NCBI RefSeq assembly: GCF_000759535.1
Contig: NZ_CP009455.1
Span: forward strand, 2,108,001-2,172,000
Origin: Pseudomonas cremoricolorata
GTDB lineage: Bacteria; Pseudomonadota; Gammaproteobacteria; Pseudomonadales; Pseudomonadaceae
Direction: 5' to 3'
Length of the DNA stretch: 64,000 bases
The notes under the pieces: generated by a model
Database searches by the model: none
What the model saw: the letters and a program-made list of their open reading frames with translations, nothing else
Told to the model about the DNA's origin: nothing
Translations under genes and position numbers: made by a program
Shown: positions 18,497 to 29,311 of the stretch, one piece after another
How the letters are laid out: each line of letters starts with the position of its first letter
How positions within the stretch are numbered: position 1 is the first letter of the stretch

Positions 18497-19177
18497 CTAG
18501 ATCGACATCAGCGGCCACAATGTCCTCAGGCCCAGCGCCTCAAGCACTATTTCCGGTTCGCGTTCGGGCAATCTGCCAAGGATTTCCTTGGCTGCCGTTT
18601 GCGCCGTCCAGCGTTCGGGGATGTGGTCGATTGCCCATGGCGTATCCTGCCCATGAGGCGTAATCACGGTTAGATCGACGCCAACCTGGCGCAGTTGAGG
18701 TCGAAGCTGTTCAAGTCGATACGGCAGGCTATTGGCAGGCAAGGGCGGAAGACTGGGATCAGACAGCTGCGACACCGTATAGAGGTTGAGAATGACCACC
18801 AGCTGCGGACGCTCACCCTGCTCGAGCAACGGCAGCGCGGCCTCGAGAAACTGCTCGAAGGCTTGCATGTTGGTTTTTATCACCGCGTGTACCAGCTGGC
18901 TTTCGGTGATGTTCACGGGCAAGTAATCGCAGGTGCCCGCATTGACGACCAGGGTATCGAGCGCGCCCCAGGTTTGTTGCAAGTACTCCCCTCCGGTATG
19001 GGGTGCACCGGGCAGCGCCAGCAGACGGCTGCCATGGCGCCTGGCCATGGCGTGGAATTGCAGATTGTTGCGTCCGCTTGCGGCGACGCGCACTTGGTGC
19101 GCCACCAGTTGTTCGACCAGGGCCATGCCCAGCCCGTTGGTGCTTCCGGTTACCCAGAACCGCCGTGAGTCATTCAA
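18497..19177 (-). CDS. Degenerate short-chain dehydrogenase/reductase-like protein
   Basis: The 226-residue protein begins MNDSRRFWVTGSTNGLG, the TGxxxGxG dinucleotide-binding motif, followed by the NAG segment (VVNAGTCDY). The Rossmann fold is thus recognisable. The catalytic YxxxK is absent: the region where it should lie reads NLYTVSQL and later SLPYRLEQL, and no Tyr in the protein has a Lys four residues on. It may bind NAD(P) without normal reductase activity or use another chemistry. It is last in a minus-strand run behind the photolyase, the LitR-like regulator and DUF523/DUF1722, 21 bases after phrB, and is likely co-regulated with them. Confidence 0.8.
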   Translation of the reverse strand: MNDSRRFWVTGSTNGLGMALVEQLVAHQVRVAASGRNNLQFHAMARRHGSRLLALPGAPHTGGEYLQQTWGALDTLVVNAGTCDYLPVNITESQLVHAVIKTNMQAFEQFLEAALPLLEQGERPQLVVILNLYTVSQLSDPSLPPLPANSLPYRLEQLRPQLRQVGVDLTVITPHGQDTPWAIDHIPERWTAQTAAKEILGRLPEREPEIVLEALGLRTLWPLMSI

Positions 19178-19198
19178 GATGCCGCCCCTCTCATTCTG

Positions 19199-20617
19199 TC
19201 AGCGGGGGAGGCTTTTGAACGCCTCCAGCGCGCGCTTACGACTACTGTCGAGACTGACCATCGGTTTTACGTAGTTAGTTGTAGCAAAGTCACCTGCGGA
19301 TTTCACTGGCATGTGGATCGATTTCTTGTCCAGTCGTTCAAGTTCTGGAAGCCAGTGGGCGATGAACCGACCTTCGGGATCAAACCGTTTAGACTGCGTG
19401 ACTGGATTAAAAATTCGGAAGTAGGGCACAGAATCAGTGCCGGTCGATGCACTCCACTGCCAGCCGCCGTTGTTTGCAGCCAGATCGCCGTCGATCAGAT
19501 GGCGCATGAAGAAGCGCTCGCCTTCACGCCAGTCGATCAGCAGGTTCTTGCTGAGGAACATCGCTACCACCATGCGCAGCCGATTGTGCATCCAACCGGT
19601 GGCGAGCAGTTGTCGCATAGCGGCATCGATCAGCGGAAAACCGGTACGGCCTTCCTGCCAAGCCTGAAGCTCCTTAGGCGCTTTGCGCCATTGCAGTTTT
19701 TCGGTGTGAGCCCGAAATGCATGGTGCATCGACACCTGGGGGTAGCCGACCAGAATGTGTTTGTAGAACTCGCGCCAGATCAACTCGCCGATCCATGTTT
19801 GCGCGCCGGTACTGCCGCTGTCGAATTCGCCCCGGTTACTCGACAGCGCGGCGTGCAGGCATTGCCTGGGCGACACTACGCCCGCAGCGAGGTAGGCGGA
19901 GATCTGGCTAGTGCCAGGGCGTGCCGGGAGGTCGCGCGCCACGTGATAGTCGTCGATTGACTCATCGGCGAAACGTTGCAGACGAGTCTGCGCCTCTTGC
20001 TCGCCAGCAGGCCAGAGCTTGCGTAGCGCGTCCGGGGGCGTCTCGAAGCCTTCGATATGTCGCGGTATGGCGTCACTGCTGATCTTCAGCGGTTTCTGTT
20101 TAGTGACCTTGTCGGCCAGTTTTGGCACACCGACGTGAAGGCGCTCGAGACAGACTTTCTTGAACTGGCTGAACACCTGGAAATAGCCACCGCTGCGGGT
20201 GAGGATGGTGCCGGGGCTGAATAGCAACTGGTCGAGGTAGCTGTGTACCCCAATCCCGGCGGTCTGCAGCGCCTCGCGGGTGGCCTGGTCGCGGCGCATT
20301 TCATTGACGCCGTAGTCGTCGTTCCAGTGCACCGCTTCGACCTGGTGCTTCTGGCATAGCTCAAGCACGGTCTGCGGCACGTCTTGCCAGGTGCGCGTGG
20401 TGCGCACCAGCAGGGGAATGTTCAACGCTTCGAGGGATTTGCGCAGCTCGCGCAAGTTGCGCAGCCAGAAATCGACCTTGCAAGGCGCCTCATCGTGCGC
20501 CTGCCATTGCTCGGGGCTGGCGATCCACACCGCGAGCGTCGGTCCGCGCTGGCAGGTGGCAGTGAGGGCGGTATTGTCGTTGATACGCAGATCATTGCGC
20601 AGCCAGATCAATTGCAT
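19199..20617 (-). CDS. phrB: Deoxyribodipyrimidine photolyase
   Basis: This class I CPD photolyase repairs cyclobutane pyrimidine dimers using blue light, FADH- and an antenna pigment. The 472-residue protein starts MQLIWLRNDLRINDN at 20617. The N-terminal alpha/beta antenna domain is followed by the helical FAD domain with WIGELIWREFYKHIL, MRQLLATGWMHNRLRM, the Trp-rich GGWQWSASTGTD, and PYFRIFNP. All are standard photolyase motifs. It lies 29 bases downstream of the LitR-like regulator gene, and a LitR-type box lies ahead of the operon, so light induction is expected. Confidence 0.97.
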   Translation of the reverse strand: MQLIWLRNDLRINDNTALTATCQRGPTLAVWIASPEQWQAHDEAPCKVDFWLRNLRELRKSLEALNIPLLVRTTRTWQDVPQTVLELCQKHQVEAVHWNDDYGVNEMRRDQATREALQTAGIGVHSYLDQLLFSPGTILTRSGGYFQVFSQFKKVCLERLHVGVPKLADKVTKQKPLKISSDAIPRHIEGFETPPDALRKLWPAGEQEAQTRLQRFADESIDDYHVARDLPARPGTSQISAYLAAGVVSPRQCLHAALSSNRGEFDSGSTGAQTWIGELIWREFYKHILVGYPQVSMHHAFRAHTEKLQWRKAPKELQAWQEGRTGFPLIDAAMRQLLATGWMHNRLRMVVAMFLSKNLLIDWREGERFFMRHLIDGDLAANNGGWQWSASTGTDSVPYFRIFNPVTQSKRFDPEGRFIAHWLPELERLDKKSIHMPVKSAGDFATTNYVKPMVSLDSSRKRALEAFKSLPR

Positions 20618-20646
20618 GGAAGTCGGTCCCAAAGGCAGGTAGAAGG

Positions 20647-21519
20647 TCAGGCGGCGCGCAAGCGCTGAAACTGGCGCAGAGCCTCATGGGCACTGCTGAA
20701 CAGGTGCAAGGCAGGCAGGTCGAGCGCCAGCAGCTCAGACTCGTGAATGCTTGCCGCCAGGCCACCTAGCAAGATCGGTATCGGTGATTCGTGCAGGGCC
20801 TTTAGCAGCGTGGCCCGTTCGAATTGCGCACCCACGCACAGCACCACCGCCGTTGGGCGCAATTGGACAATGGCAGGACGCAACTGCCCCAGTCCGATGG
20901 GCTGATCAAGCACTACCACGGGCTGTCCGCTACTGCTCAACAGCCAGGCGCACAGCCAGGCGTCGGCGCAGAACGAGGCAGTTTCTTCTTGCACGATCAG
21001 CACTGGCGCACCTTCGAGCGATTGATTGTCGTGATAGACCCTCGTGCCCAGCTTGCTGCGCAGCCAAGTGAAAAAGAACACCTGTTCCAGCCGTGCATTG
21101 AACTGATGGCGCCAACGTTCGGTGAGCTGCGCCAGCAGCGGCACCAGCAGGTGCTCGCACAGGGTGATCGCCGGATACAGCGCCATGACCTGATTGAAAT
21201 GCTGGTCCAGCGCTCGAGACGATAACTGGGTGATGGCATCGGTCAGCTGCTGGCAACGCATTTCCCAGTCGCCCTGTGGGGCAACCGACGGTTTGCGTTC
21301 CAGCAGTTCACGCACCTGTCCCACGGAAGCACCGCGAGCCAACCAGTGCAGGATATCCCGCACTCGTTCGACCTGATCGAGCGCATAGAGCCGGTGACCC
21401 TTCGCGGTTCTGTGCGGTGACAACAGGCCGTGGCGACGTTCCCAGGCGCGCAGGGTGACCGGATTGACCCCGGTCAGACGCGCCACTTCACGAATGGGCA
21501 GCAGTTGTTCAGATTGCAT
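20647..21519 (-). CDS. MerR-family regulator, class II LitR/CarH-like (PplR type)
   Basis: The 290-residue protein starts MQSEQLLPIREVARLTGVN with a MerR helix-turn-helix (TLRAWERRHGLL, KGHRLYALDQVERV) in residues 8-75. The rest matches the LitR/CarH plan of a helical bundle followed by a Rossmann-like domain. The DxHxxG and related His residues that bind adenosylcobalamin are missing: the segment aligned there reads APVLIVQEETASFCADA. This is the class II LitR pattern; in P. putida the three PplR proteins act with LOV photoreceptors instead of B12. The gene overlaps DUF523/DUF1722 by 11 bases and precedes phrB, which points to the PplR1-type paralogue, an inference from context. Confidence 0.85.
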   Translation of the reverse strand: MQSEQLLPIREVARLTGVNPVTLRAWERRHGLLSPHRTAKGHRLYALDQVERVRDILHWLARGASVGQVRELLERKPSVAPQGDWEMRCQQLTDAITQLSSRALDQHFNQVMALYPAITLCEHLLVPLLAQLTERWRHQFNARLEQVFFFTWLRSKLGTRVYHDNQSLEGAPVLIVQEETASFCADAWLCAWLLSSSGQPVVVLDQPIGLGQLRPAIVQLRPTAVVLCVGAQFERATLLKALHESPIPILLGGLAASIHESELLALDLPALHLFSSAHEALRQFQRLRAA

Positions 21520-22477
21520 TGCGCAGCCCAAGCTTGGCGGGGTGAGGGTGCAGGTAGGCCTGTTGCATGAGGTAGGGGTCCGGATGGTTGCGCAGATGGT
21601 GCTTGAACAAGGTCATCGGCACCACCAGCGGTACACTGCCGCGGTGGTACTGCTCGATCAGCTGTTGCAGTTCCTGGCGATCGTCGGCATCCAATGACTC
21701 GCGCAGATACCCGGAAAGGTGCTGCAGCACATTGCTGTGGGTGCCACGGCTGGCACAACGGCGCAGGGCCTGCATCAGGCGGCTGAAGTAGCGCGCGCCG
21801 ATCTCGTTGGGATCATCGTCACGCTTGAGTGTGCCCAGCAGGCGGCCAATATCCCGATATGCCTGGGGATTGTTGGCCATCAGCAGGTATTTGTAGCGCG
21901 AGTGGAAAGCGATCAGCGCGCCACGGGTCAGACCTTGTGCAAGCACTTGCTGCCAGTCGACATAGGCGTATACGCGGCTAATGAAGTTCTCCCGAAGCAC
22001 CGGGTCATGCAGGCGGCCTTCTTCCTCGACCGGCAGATCCGGGCGCCGGGCGGTGAACGCTTCGGCAAAGGCGCCGCGTCCTCCCTTGACCGCAGGCCGG
22101 CCGCCGCTCTGGTAGACCTTCACTCGTTCCAGGCCGCAGGAAGGCGACTTTTGCATGAACACATAGCCGCAGATATCGTGCAACTGCTCGGCCATGAATG
22201 CGCCGTAGTCGCGCAAGGGAATAGAGAAATCCTGTTCTGCATCACGGGTGCCCACCACTCGGGGATGGTCCGGATCGCCTACCAGGCGAATGGGCTCGCG
22301 CGGGATACCCAGGCCAATCGCAACCTCGGGGCACACGGATACCCAATCGAAGTGCTCGTCGAACAGTTCGTGGCACAGCGACGACTGTTTGTGACCGGCA
22401 TTGAAGCGCACGTTCTCACCGATCAGGCAGGCACTGATGCCAATGCGGAACTTGCCGGTGGAAAATGACCCAGTCAT
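21509..22477 (-). CDS. DUF523 and DUF1722 fusion protein (YbgA-like)
   Basis: The 322-residue protein starts MTGSFSTGKFRIGISACLIG at 22477 with GGAGG upstream; an in-frame TTG at 22489 overlaps that site. Residues 10-150 are DUF523, with conserved Cys residues (SACLIG, SSLCHEL, KSPSCG) that could bind a metal or cluster. Residues about 180-310 are DUF1722 (FHSRYKYLLMANNP; TLFKHHLRNHP). The biochemical role is unknown. In gamma-proteobacteria this family commonly lies beside photolyase genes, as here, and it is the first gene of the light-linked operon. Confidence 0.9.
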   Translation of the reverse strand: MTGSFSTGKFRIGISACLIGENVRFNAGHKQSSLCHELFDEHFDWVSVCPEVAIGLGIPREPIRLVGDPDHPRVVGTRDAEQDFSIPLRDYGAFMAEQLHDICGYVFMQKSPSCGLERVKVYQSGGRPAVKGGRGAFAEAFTARRPDLPVEEEGRLHDPVLRENFISRVYAYVDWQQVLAQGLTRGALIAFHSRYKYLLMANNPQAYRDIGRLLGTLKRDDDPNEIGARYFSRLMQALRRCASRGTHSNVLQHLSGYLRESLDADDRQELQQLIEQYHRGSVPLVVPMTLFKHHLRNHPDPYLMQQAYLHPHPAKLGLRNAI

Positions 22478-22493
22478 TGCAGCCTCCAAATCT

Positions 22494-22517
22494 TGTACAA
22501 GGTTGAAATCTTATACA
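22494..22517 (-). promoter_or_regulatory. Putative LitR/PplR operator upstream of the DUF523-MerR-phrB-SDR operon
   Basis: The plus strand reads TGTACA, 12 bases, TATACA. The published PplR1 site of P. putida is T(G/A)TACA-N12-TGTA(C/T)A; this copy has the right spacing and one mismatch. It lies 17 bases upstream of the DUF523/DUF1722 start, close enough to overlap the promoter. Confidence 0.65.
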
Positions 22518-22569
22518 AGTAATACCGGCAAAGCGGCGAACTCGTTCAATAATTTTTGCCGTTTGCCGA

Positions 22570-23634
<1,065 letters not shown>

Positions 23635-23744
23635 TTATACCGCTCGGTCCATGGCTTGGCCTATGTTTATCCGAGAGCGTTTGCGTCGAAAAAGTGCCAT
23701 GGTCGTAAAAATAGACCACACCTCAAGCCCGCGAGGACACAGCC

Positions 23745-24650
23745 ATGCATATATTGCTGACCGGTGGTACAGGTTTGATAGGACGGCAGCTTTGTCGCCT
23801 ATGGAGCGACCACGGATACCGTGTGACGGTCTGGAGCCGCGCTCCTGAAACGGTCGCGCAACGCTGCGGCCCTGGCGTGCGCGGCATCGCCCGGCTCGAC
23901 GAACTGGCCGCCGATGAAGGGGTCGACGCGGTGGTGAACCTGGCAGGAGCGCCCATTGCCGATCGACCCTGGACTGGCGCTCGGCGGGCGTTGTTGTGGG
24001 CCAGCCGCATTACCCTCACCGAACAGCTGCTGGGCTGGCTGGAGCGACGCCAGCAGCGCCCCGGCGTGCTGGTTTCAGGATCGGCCGTGGGCTGGTACGG
24101 CGATGGCGGCGAGCGCGAGCTGAGCGAAGCGTCACCCCCGGTCAAGGAGGATTTCGCCAGCCAGTTGTGCATCGCCTGGGAAGAAACGGCGCTTCGCGCA
24201 GAATCGCTGGGGCTGCGCGTGGTGCTGGTGCGCACCGGTCTGGTGCTGTCTGCCGAAGGTGGGCTGCTGACGCGCCTGCGCGTGCCGTTCAAGCTGGGCC
24301 TGGGCGGGCCGATCGGTAATGGGCGGCAGTGGATGCCGTGGGTTCATATCGCCGATCAGGTGGCACTGATCGATTTTCTGCTGCAAAACCCCGATGCTCG
24401 CGGTCCGTATAATGCCTGCGCCCCGGAGCCGGTACGCAACCGCGAGTTCAGCCAGCGCCTGGGCCGAACGCTGCACCGCCCGGCGTTCATGCCGCTGCCG
24501 GCAGTCGTGCTCAAGGCGCTGCTCGGCGAGCTTTCCGGGCTGCTGTTGGGCGGCCAGCGGGCACGCCCGGCACGGTTGCTGGAGGCTGGTTTCACTTTCC
24601 GCTTCAACGATCTGCAATCGGCACTGGACGATCTGTCCAGCGCTCTCTGA
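23745..24650 (+). CDS. TIGR01777 family epimerase-like protein
   Basis: The 301-residue protein starts [17 protein letters not shown], an NAD(P)-binding GxxGxxG motif of extended SDRs. Family landmarks are [24 protein letters not shown], and [11 protein letters not shown], with DUF1731 forming the C-terminus ([17 protein letters not shown]). It resembles YfcH of E. coli. The substrate is unknown. It stands divergent from the renalase-like gene across a LitR-type box and 13 bases ahead of hemH, so hemH may share its transcript. Confidence 0.9.
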   Translation: MHILLTGGTGLIGRQLCRLWSDHGYRVTVWSRAPETVAQRCGPGVRGIARLDELAADEGVDAVVNLAGAPIADRPWTGARRALLWASRITLTEQLLGWLERRQQRPGVLVSGSAVGWYGDGGERELSEASPPVKEDFASQLCIAWEETALRAESLGLRVVLVRTGLVLSAEGGLLTRLRVPFKLGLGGPIGNGRQWMPWVHIADQVALIDFLLQNPDARGPYNACAPEPVRNREFSQRLGRTLHRPAFMPLPAVVLKALLGELSGLLLGGQRARPARLLEAGFTFRFNDLQSALDDLSSAL

Positions 24651-24663
24651 CATAGGATGCTGC

Positions 24664-25680
24664 ATGACCGATCACGCCCTGCTGCTGGTCAACCTGGGGT
24701 CGCCAGCCTCCACTTCGGTGGACGATGTGCGCAGTTACCTCAACCAGTTCCTGATGGACCCCTACGTGGTCGACCTACCGTGGCCACTGCGGCGGCTGCT
24801 GGTGTCGCTTATTCTGATCAAGCGTCCTGAGCAGTCGGCCCATGCCTATTCATCGATCTGGTGGGACGACGGCTCGCCGCTGATCGTGCTGACCCGTCGC
24901 CTGCAAGCGGCGATTACCCCCTACTGGCCCCATGGCCCAGTGGAAATCGCCATGCGCTATGGCCAGCCTGCCTTGCCTGAAGTGCTGGCGCGCCTGGCCA
25001 CCCAGGGCGTGCGTCAGGTGACGCTGGCGCCGCTGTATCCGCAGTTTGCCGACAGCACCGTGACCACCGTGGTCGAACAGGCGCGGCAGACCATCGCCGA
25101 ACAGCGACTGGCGCTGCAGATGCGCGTGCTGGCACCGTTCTACGATGACTCACGCTACATCGATGCCCTCGCCAACAGCGCGCGGCCCTACCTCGAGCAG
25201 GGCTACGATCACCTGTTGCTGAGCTTCCACGGACTACCGGAGCGGCATATCAAAAAGCTGTTGCCCAAGGGTAGCGGCCATGACCTGCGTGCGGCGCAGT
25301 GCTGCGCAGGAGCCAGTGCCGAGGTTCGTGCGGTGTGCTATCGCGGTCAGTGCCAGGCCACGGCCAAGGCCTTCGCCCAGCGCCTGGGCATTGCCGACGG
25401 GAAATGGTCGGTGTCGTTCCAGTCGCGCCTGGGCCGAGACAAGTGGATCGAGCCCTACACCGAAAACCGTCTTGAGGAATTGGCCAAGGCGGGGGTGAAG
25501 AAGCTGCTGGTCATGTGCCCGGCGTTCGTCGCCGACTGCATCGAGACGCTCGAAGAGATCGGCATGCGCGGCAGCGAGCAATTCACCGAGGCGGGGGGTG
25601 AGGAACTGGTGCTGGTGCCATGCCTGAACGATGATCCGCAGTGGGCCGAGGTGCTGGCAACGCTCTGCGAACGCGCTTGA
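24664..25680 (+). CDS. hemH: Ferrochelatase
   Basis: It inserts Fe2+ into protoporphyrin IX, the last step of heme synthesis. The ATG at 24664 gives 338 residues, starting [16 protein letters not shown]; longer in-frame starts run through the previous gene in another frame. Landmarks are the catalytic [30 protein letters not shown], and [15 protein letters not shown]. Two CxxC-like positions (QCCAGA, CYRGQC) are present. It ends at a strong bidirectional terminator. Confidence 0.97.
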   Translation: MTDHALLLVNLGSPASTSVDDVRSYLNQFLMDPYVVDLPWPLRRLLVSLILIKRPEQSAHAYSSIWWDDGSPLIVLTRRLQAAITPYWPHGPVEIAMRYGQPALPEVLARLATQGVRQVTLAPLYPQFADSTVTTVVEQARQTIAEQRLALQMRVLAPFYDDSRYIDALANSARPYLEQGYDHLLLSFHGLPERHIKKLLPKGSGHDLRAAQCCAGASAEVRAVCYRGQCQATAKAFAQRLGIADGKWSVSFQSRLGRDKWIEPYTENRLEELAKAGVKKLLVMCPAFVADCIETLEEIGMRGSEQFTEAGGEELVLVPCLNDDPQWAEVLATLCERA

Positions 25681-25686
25681 ACCCTG

Positions 25687-25723
25687 AAAACGACGAACCG
25701 GCCATTGGCCGGTTCGTCGTTTT
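25687..25723. terminator. Bidirectional intrinsic terminator between hemH and uraA
   Basis: A 17-bp perfect stem (aaaacgacgaaccggcc/ggccggttcgtcgtttt) with a three-base loop ends in A4 and T5 runs, so it can stop hemH on the plus strand and uraA on the minus strand. Confidence 0.93.
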
Positions 25724-25741
25724 TAGCTGAGCGAAGCGTAC

Positions 25742-27016
25742 TTACGGCAACTGATCGTCGAGCTTGTTGTTTTTCCAGCCGTCGTTGCCGGGCAGGATCA
25801 GGTTCAAGGCAATCGCCACCACGGCGCACAGCGCAATGCCCTTCAGGCCCCAGTCGTCCGGGCCGTCACCGCTGCCGATCAGCACGCCGCCGATGCCGAA
25901 CACCAGGGTCACCGAGACGATCACCAGGTTGCGTGCCTCGGCCAGGTCGATGCGGTGGCGAATCAGGGTGTTCATGCCCACCGCCGCGATCGAGCCGAAC
26001 AGCAGGCAGAGAATCCCGCCCATCACCGGCACTGGAATGCTTTGCAGCAAGGCGCCGAACTTGCCGATGAAGGCCAGGGTGATGGCGAATACCGCCGCCC
26101 AGGTCATGATCTTCGGGTTGTAGTTCTTGGTCAGCATCACCGCGCCGGTGACTTCGGCATAGGTGGTGTTGGGCGGGCCGCCGAACAGGCCGGCAGCCGT
26201 GGTCGCCAGGCCGTCGCCGAGCAGGGTGCGGTGCAGGCCGGGCTTTTTCAGGTAGTCGCGACCGGTCACGCTGCCGACGGCGATGACGCCGCCGATGTGT
26301 TCGATGGCCGGCGCCAGGGCGACCGGCACGATGAAAAGAATGGCCTGCCAGTTGAATGCCGGGGCGGTGAAGTTGGGCAGCTCCAGCCAGGGAGCGGCGG
26401 CAATCTTCGCGGTGTCGACCACGCCGAAGGCGAACGACAGGGCAAAGCCGACCAGTACTCCTGAGATGATCGGCACGAGGCGGAACATGCCCTTGCCGAA
26501 CACGGCGACCAGCAGCGTGGTGAGCAGGGCCGGCATGGAGATCAGCATGGCGGTCTGGTACGGCATCAGTGCCGAACCGTCACCTGCCTTGCCCATCGCC
26601 ATGTTGGCGGCGATCGGGGCCATGGCCAGGCCGATGGAAATGATCACCGGACCGATCACCACCGGCGGCAGCAGGCGGTCGATGAAGCCGGTGCCTTTGA
26701 TCTTCACCATCAGGCCCATGAAGGTGTAGACGAAACCTGCGGCCATGACGCCGCCCATGGTTTCGGCCAGACCGAACTGACCCTTCGCCAGAATGATCGG
26801 AGTGATGAAGGCGAAGCTCGAGGCCAGGAAGACGGGCACCTGACGGCCGGTGACCAGCTGGAACAGCAAGGTGCCAAGGCCAGCGGTGAACAGCGCCACG
26901 TTAGGATCGAGGCCGGTGATCAGTGGCATCAGCACCAGGGCGCCGAAGGCCACGAAAAGCATCTGCGCACCGGACACGACCTGGCGCCAAAGCGGGTCGT
27001 TGAAGCCGTCCTGCAT
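25742..27016 (-). CDS. uraA: Uracil permease
   Basis: This 424-residue NCS2-family uracil:proton symporter starts MQDGFNDPLWRQVVSG at 27016. It has about 14 hydrophobic segments, including LASSFAFITPIILA, VIGPVIISIGLAMAP, and the AIEHIGGVIAVG segment with the conserved Glu and His. FGGPPNTTYAEVTGAV is the NCS2 signature. It is two bases downstream of upp, so uptake and PRPP-dependent salvage of uracil are made from one message. Confidence 0.95.
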   Translation of the reverse strand: MQDGFNDPLWRQVVSGAQMLFVAFGALVLMPLITGLDPNVALFTAGLGTLLFQLVTGRQVPVFLASSFAFITPIILAKGQFGLAETMGGVMAAGFVYTFMGLMVKIKGTGFIDRLLPPVVIGPVIISIGLAMAPIAANMAMGKAGDGSALMPYQTAMLISMPALLTTLLVAVFGKGMFRLVPIISGVLVGFALSFAFGVVDTAKIAAAPWLELPNFTAPAFNWQAILFIVPVALAPAIEHIGGVIAVGSVTGRDYLKKPGLHRTLLGDGLATTAAGLFGGPPNTTYAEVTGAVMLTKNYNPKIMTWAAVFAITLAFIGKFGALLQSIPVPVMGGILCLLFGSIAAVGMNTLIRHRIDLAEARNLVIVSVTLVFGIGGVLIGSGDGPDDWGLKGIALCAVVAIALNLILPGNDGWKNNKLDDQLP

Positions 27017-27018
27017 GC

Positions 27019-27657
27019 TCAGGCGTCCTTCTGCTTGGTGCCAAAGATCTTGTCGCCCGCATCGCCCAGGCCAGGCACGATGTAGCTGTCTTCGTTCAGA
27101 CCCTGGTCGATGGACGCGGTGAAGATGCGCACGTCCGGGTGAGCCTTCTCGACCACGGCGATACCTTCGGGCGCAGCCACCAGCACCATGGCGCGAATGT
27201 CGCGGCAACCGGCCTTCTTCAGCAGGTCGATGGTGGCGACCATGGAGTTGCCAGTGGCCAGCATCGGATCGATGATCAGCGCCAGGCGCTGGTTGATTTC
27301 CGGCGCGAGCTTTTCCAGGTAGGTGTGCGCCTCGAGGGTTTCCTCGTTGCGCGCAACGCCAACGGCGCTGACCTTGGCGCCCGGAATCAGGCTGAGCACG
27401 CCGTCGAGCATGCCAATACCGGCGCGCAGGATCGGCACCACGGTGATCTTCTTGCCGGCGATCTTCTCGACCGGCACCTTGCCGCACCAGCCGTCGATTT
27501 CATAGGTTTCCAGGGCCAGGTCCTGGGTGGCTTCGTAGGTCAGCAGCGCGCCGATTTCCTGGGCCAGTTCGCGAAAATTCTTGGTGCTGATATCGGCACG
27601 GCGCATCAGGCCGAGCTTGTGACGGATCAGCGGATGGCGGATCTCACGCGTGGGCAT
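27019..27657 (-). CDS. upp: Uracil phosphoribosyltransferase
   Basis: It converts uracil and PRPP to UMP. The 212-residue protein starts [19 protein letters not shown] at 27657. It carries RAGIGMLDG, the PRPP-binding [13 protein letters not shown] and the C-terminal uracil-binding [12 protein letters not shown]. The operon with uraA is conserved in Pseudomonas. PRPP comes from prs at 6.5-7.4 kb. Confidence 0.97.
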   Translation of the reverse strand: MPTREIRHPLIRHKLGLMRRADISTKNFRELAQEIGALLTYEATQDLALETYEIDGWCGKVPVEKIAGKKITVVPILRAGIGMLDGVLSLIPGAKVSAVGVARNEETLEAHTYLEKLAPEINQRLALIIDPMLATGNSMVATIDLLKKAGCRDIRAMVLVAAPEGIAVVEKAHPDVRIFTASIDQGLNEDSYIVPGLGDAGDKIFGTKQKDA

Positions 27658-27822
27658 ATAAAGAGGGCTCCGGAAGGCGGGCAAAAAAACCGCGCTAGAT
27701 TAATCGATTCGGTTCGGCATGTCGTGCGGTCATTCAGCACGTTAGTGCATATTCGCTTGATCTGCGGTGAACGGATGCGTACCTTTGCCCGCTTTTCCAT
27801 TTCCCAGCCCCTGGAGCGCGCC

Positions 27823-28380
27823 ATGCCCGCCGATCTCGAGCATATCCGTCAAGTCATGCACGAGGCAGATTGTCTGTACAGCGAAGCAGACGTCGAAGCC
27901 GCCATCGCCAAGGTCGGCCAGCAGATCTGCCAGGACCTGCACGACAAGAACCCCGTGGTGTTCTGCGTCATGAACGGTGGCCTGATCTTCGCCGGCAAGC
28001 TGCTCACCCATCTGCAGTTCCCGCTGGAAGCCTCGTACCTGCACGCCACCCGCTACCGCAATCAGACCAGCGGCGGTGAGCTGTTCTGGAAAGCCAAGCC
28101 GGAAGTGTCGTTCATCGACCGCGACGTGCTGATCGTCGACGACATCCTCGACGAAGGCCACACCCTCAGCGCCATCATCGATTTCTGCACGCATTCCGGC
28201 GCCCGCGCCGTGCACACCGCGGTGCTGATCGACAAGGACCACGACCGCAAGGCCAGCCCTGAGCTGAAGGCCAACTACGTGGGCCTGCCCTGCGTCGACC
28301 GCTACATATTCGGCTACGGCATGGACTACAAAGGCTACTGGCGCAACGCCAATGGCATTTTCGCCGTCAAGGGCATGTGA
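27823..28380 (+). CDS. hpt: Hypoxanthine-guanine phosphoribosyltransferase
   Basis: It salvages hypoxanthine and guanine to IMP/GMP with PRPP. The ATG at 27823, behind GGAG, gives 185 residues beginning MPADLEHIRQVMHEAD. The PRPP loop is VLIVDDILDEGHT; the FCVMNGGLIFAG segment and C-terminal YIFGYGMDYKGYWRN are family signatures. It is divergent from upp across about 165 bases that should hold both promoters. Confidence 0.95.
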   Translation: MPADLEHIRQVMHEADCLYSEADVEAAIAKVGQQICQDLHDKNPVVFCVMNGGLIFAGKLLTHLQFPLEASYLHATRYRNQTSGGELFWKAKPEVSFIDRDVLIVDDILDEGHTLSAIIDFCTHSGARAVHTAVLIDKDHDRKASPELKANYVGLPCVDRYIFGYGMDYKGYWRNANGIFAVKGM

Positions 28381-28463
28381 GGCTGGCGTGATCCGCCGCA
28401 GAGGGTTGGCGTGCGGGGCCGTAGCGGCATGCTAGAGTGCCGCTTCATGCCCAGGAGCCTCAC

Positions 28464-28934
28464 ATGCGCGCACTTGCCCCACTGCTGCTGGCTGTCAGCC
28501 TGCCGTTGTCCGCGGCCCCGTTTCACAGCCAGTTCCTTCCTCCTGACGATCAAGGCCTGCGTCAGCAAGCGCCGACCGCCCAGCAATTGCTGCAGGTCAC
28601 CGACTATGCCGTCGTGGTGGGCGCCCAGCGCCAGTCCGACCAGCAACCGATCCCCATCACCTCGAGCCTGCAGATCAAGCTCAAGGGCAAGCCGCTGAGC
28701 AAGGGTGCGAGCATCGCCCAGGTGCTGCTCAGCTTCGATGCCGAAGGCGGCAAGAGCCTGAAGAAGCCCGTGTACGACGAGGCCAACCGCCGCCTGACCC
28801 TGACCTACCCGGTGAGTGACTACCGAGTGATCATGGACCTGCTGCGCAATGAAACCCTGTACGTGCAGTTCCTCACCTATGCCAACGGCCATATCTGGGC
28901 CGACCTGCACACCGGCACCGTGCGTACGCGTTGA
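28464..28934 (+). CDS. Exported protein of unknown function
   Basis: The 156-residue protein starts MRALAPLLLAVSLPLSAA with a clear signal peptide, cleaved after about residue 18, so it should be periplasmic. The mature part has alternating beta-type segments (YAVVVGAQRQ, SLQIKLKGK, AQVLLSFDAEGG, TLYVQFLTYANGH). I do not recognise a named domain. Conservative base use and good codon pattern support a real gene. It sits between hpt and a PA4642-type gene. Confidence 0.8.
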   Translation: MRALAPLLLAVSLPLSAAPFHSQFLPPDDQGLRQQAPTAQQLLQVTDYAVVVGAQRQSDQQPIPITSSLQIKLKGKPLSKGASIAQVLLSFDAEGGKSLKKPVYDEANRRLTLTYPVSDYRVIMDLLRNETLYVQFLTYANGHIWADLHTGTVRTR

Positions 28935-29003
28935 GGCGCGCGGGGCAGGGACGGTACACTGCCGGCCTTTCGAATTACCCGAATCAGGCGGCTGGAGCCT
29001 TCA

Positions 29004-29294
29004 ATGCGCAAAGACAAGAAGCAGATCATTGGTGACGAAATCAGCGACGACTACATCAAGGCCTTCCTGCTGTTCGAGCCGGCCGATGGGGTGACCTCGC
29101 CCTCGCTGCACAAGCTGGTCAAGGCCTATCGCGGATTGCGTGTCGACGACTTCCAGCGCTTCGTCGGTTTCTTCGTCGAGGCCGGCTACGACCTCGATGG
29201 CAAGGATGCCGAGGGCAAGACTTTCGTCGAGCAGATTGCCGATCAGCGCACCGCGCCCGAGTACATCGAGATCATCGACAACGCCCGTGGCTGA
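29004..29294 (+). CDS. PA4642-family conserved protein
   Basis: The 96-residue acidic, soluble protein begins MRKDKKQIIGDEISDDYIKA. It shows the conserved AFLLFEPADG and the C-terminal FVEQIADQRTAPEYIEIID pattern of a small family restricted mainly to Pseudomonas and relatives. No signal peptide or membrane segment is seen. The function is unknown. It ends just before a strong terminator that it shares with convergent mqo. Confidence 0.85.
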   Translation: MRKDKKQIIGDEISDDYIKAFLLFEPADGVTSPSLHKLVKAYRGLRVDDFQRFVGFFVEAGYDLDGKDAEGKTFVEQIADQRTAPEYIEIIDNARG

Positions 29295-29311
29295 GTCGCT
29301 TCGCTGAAATG

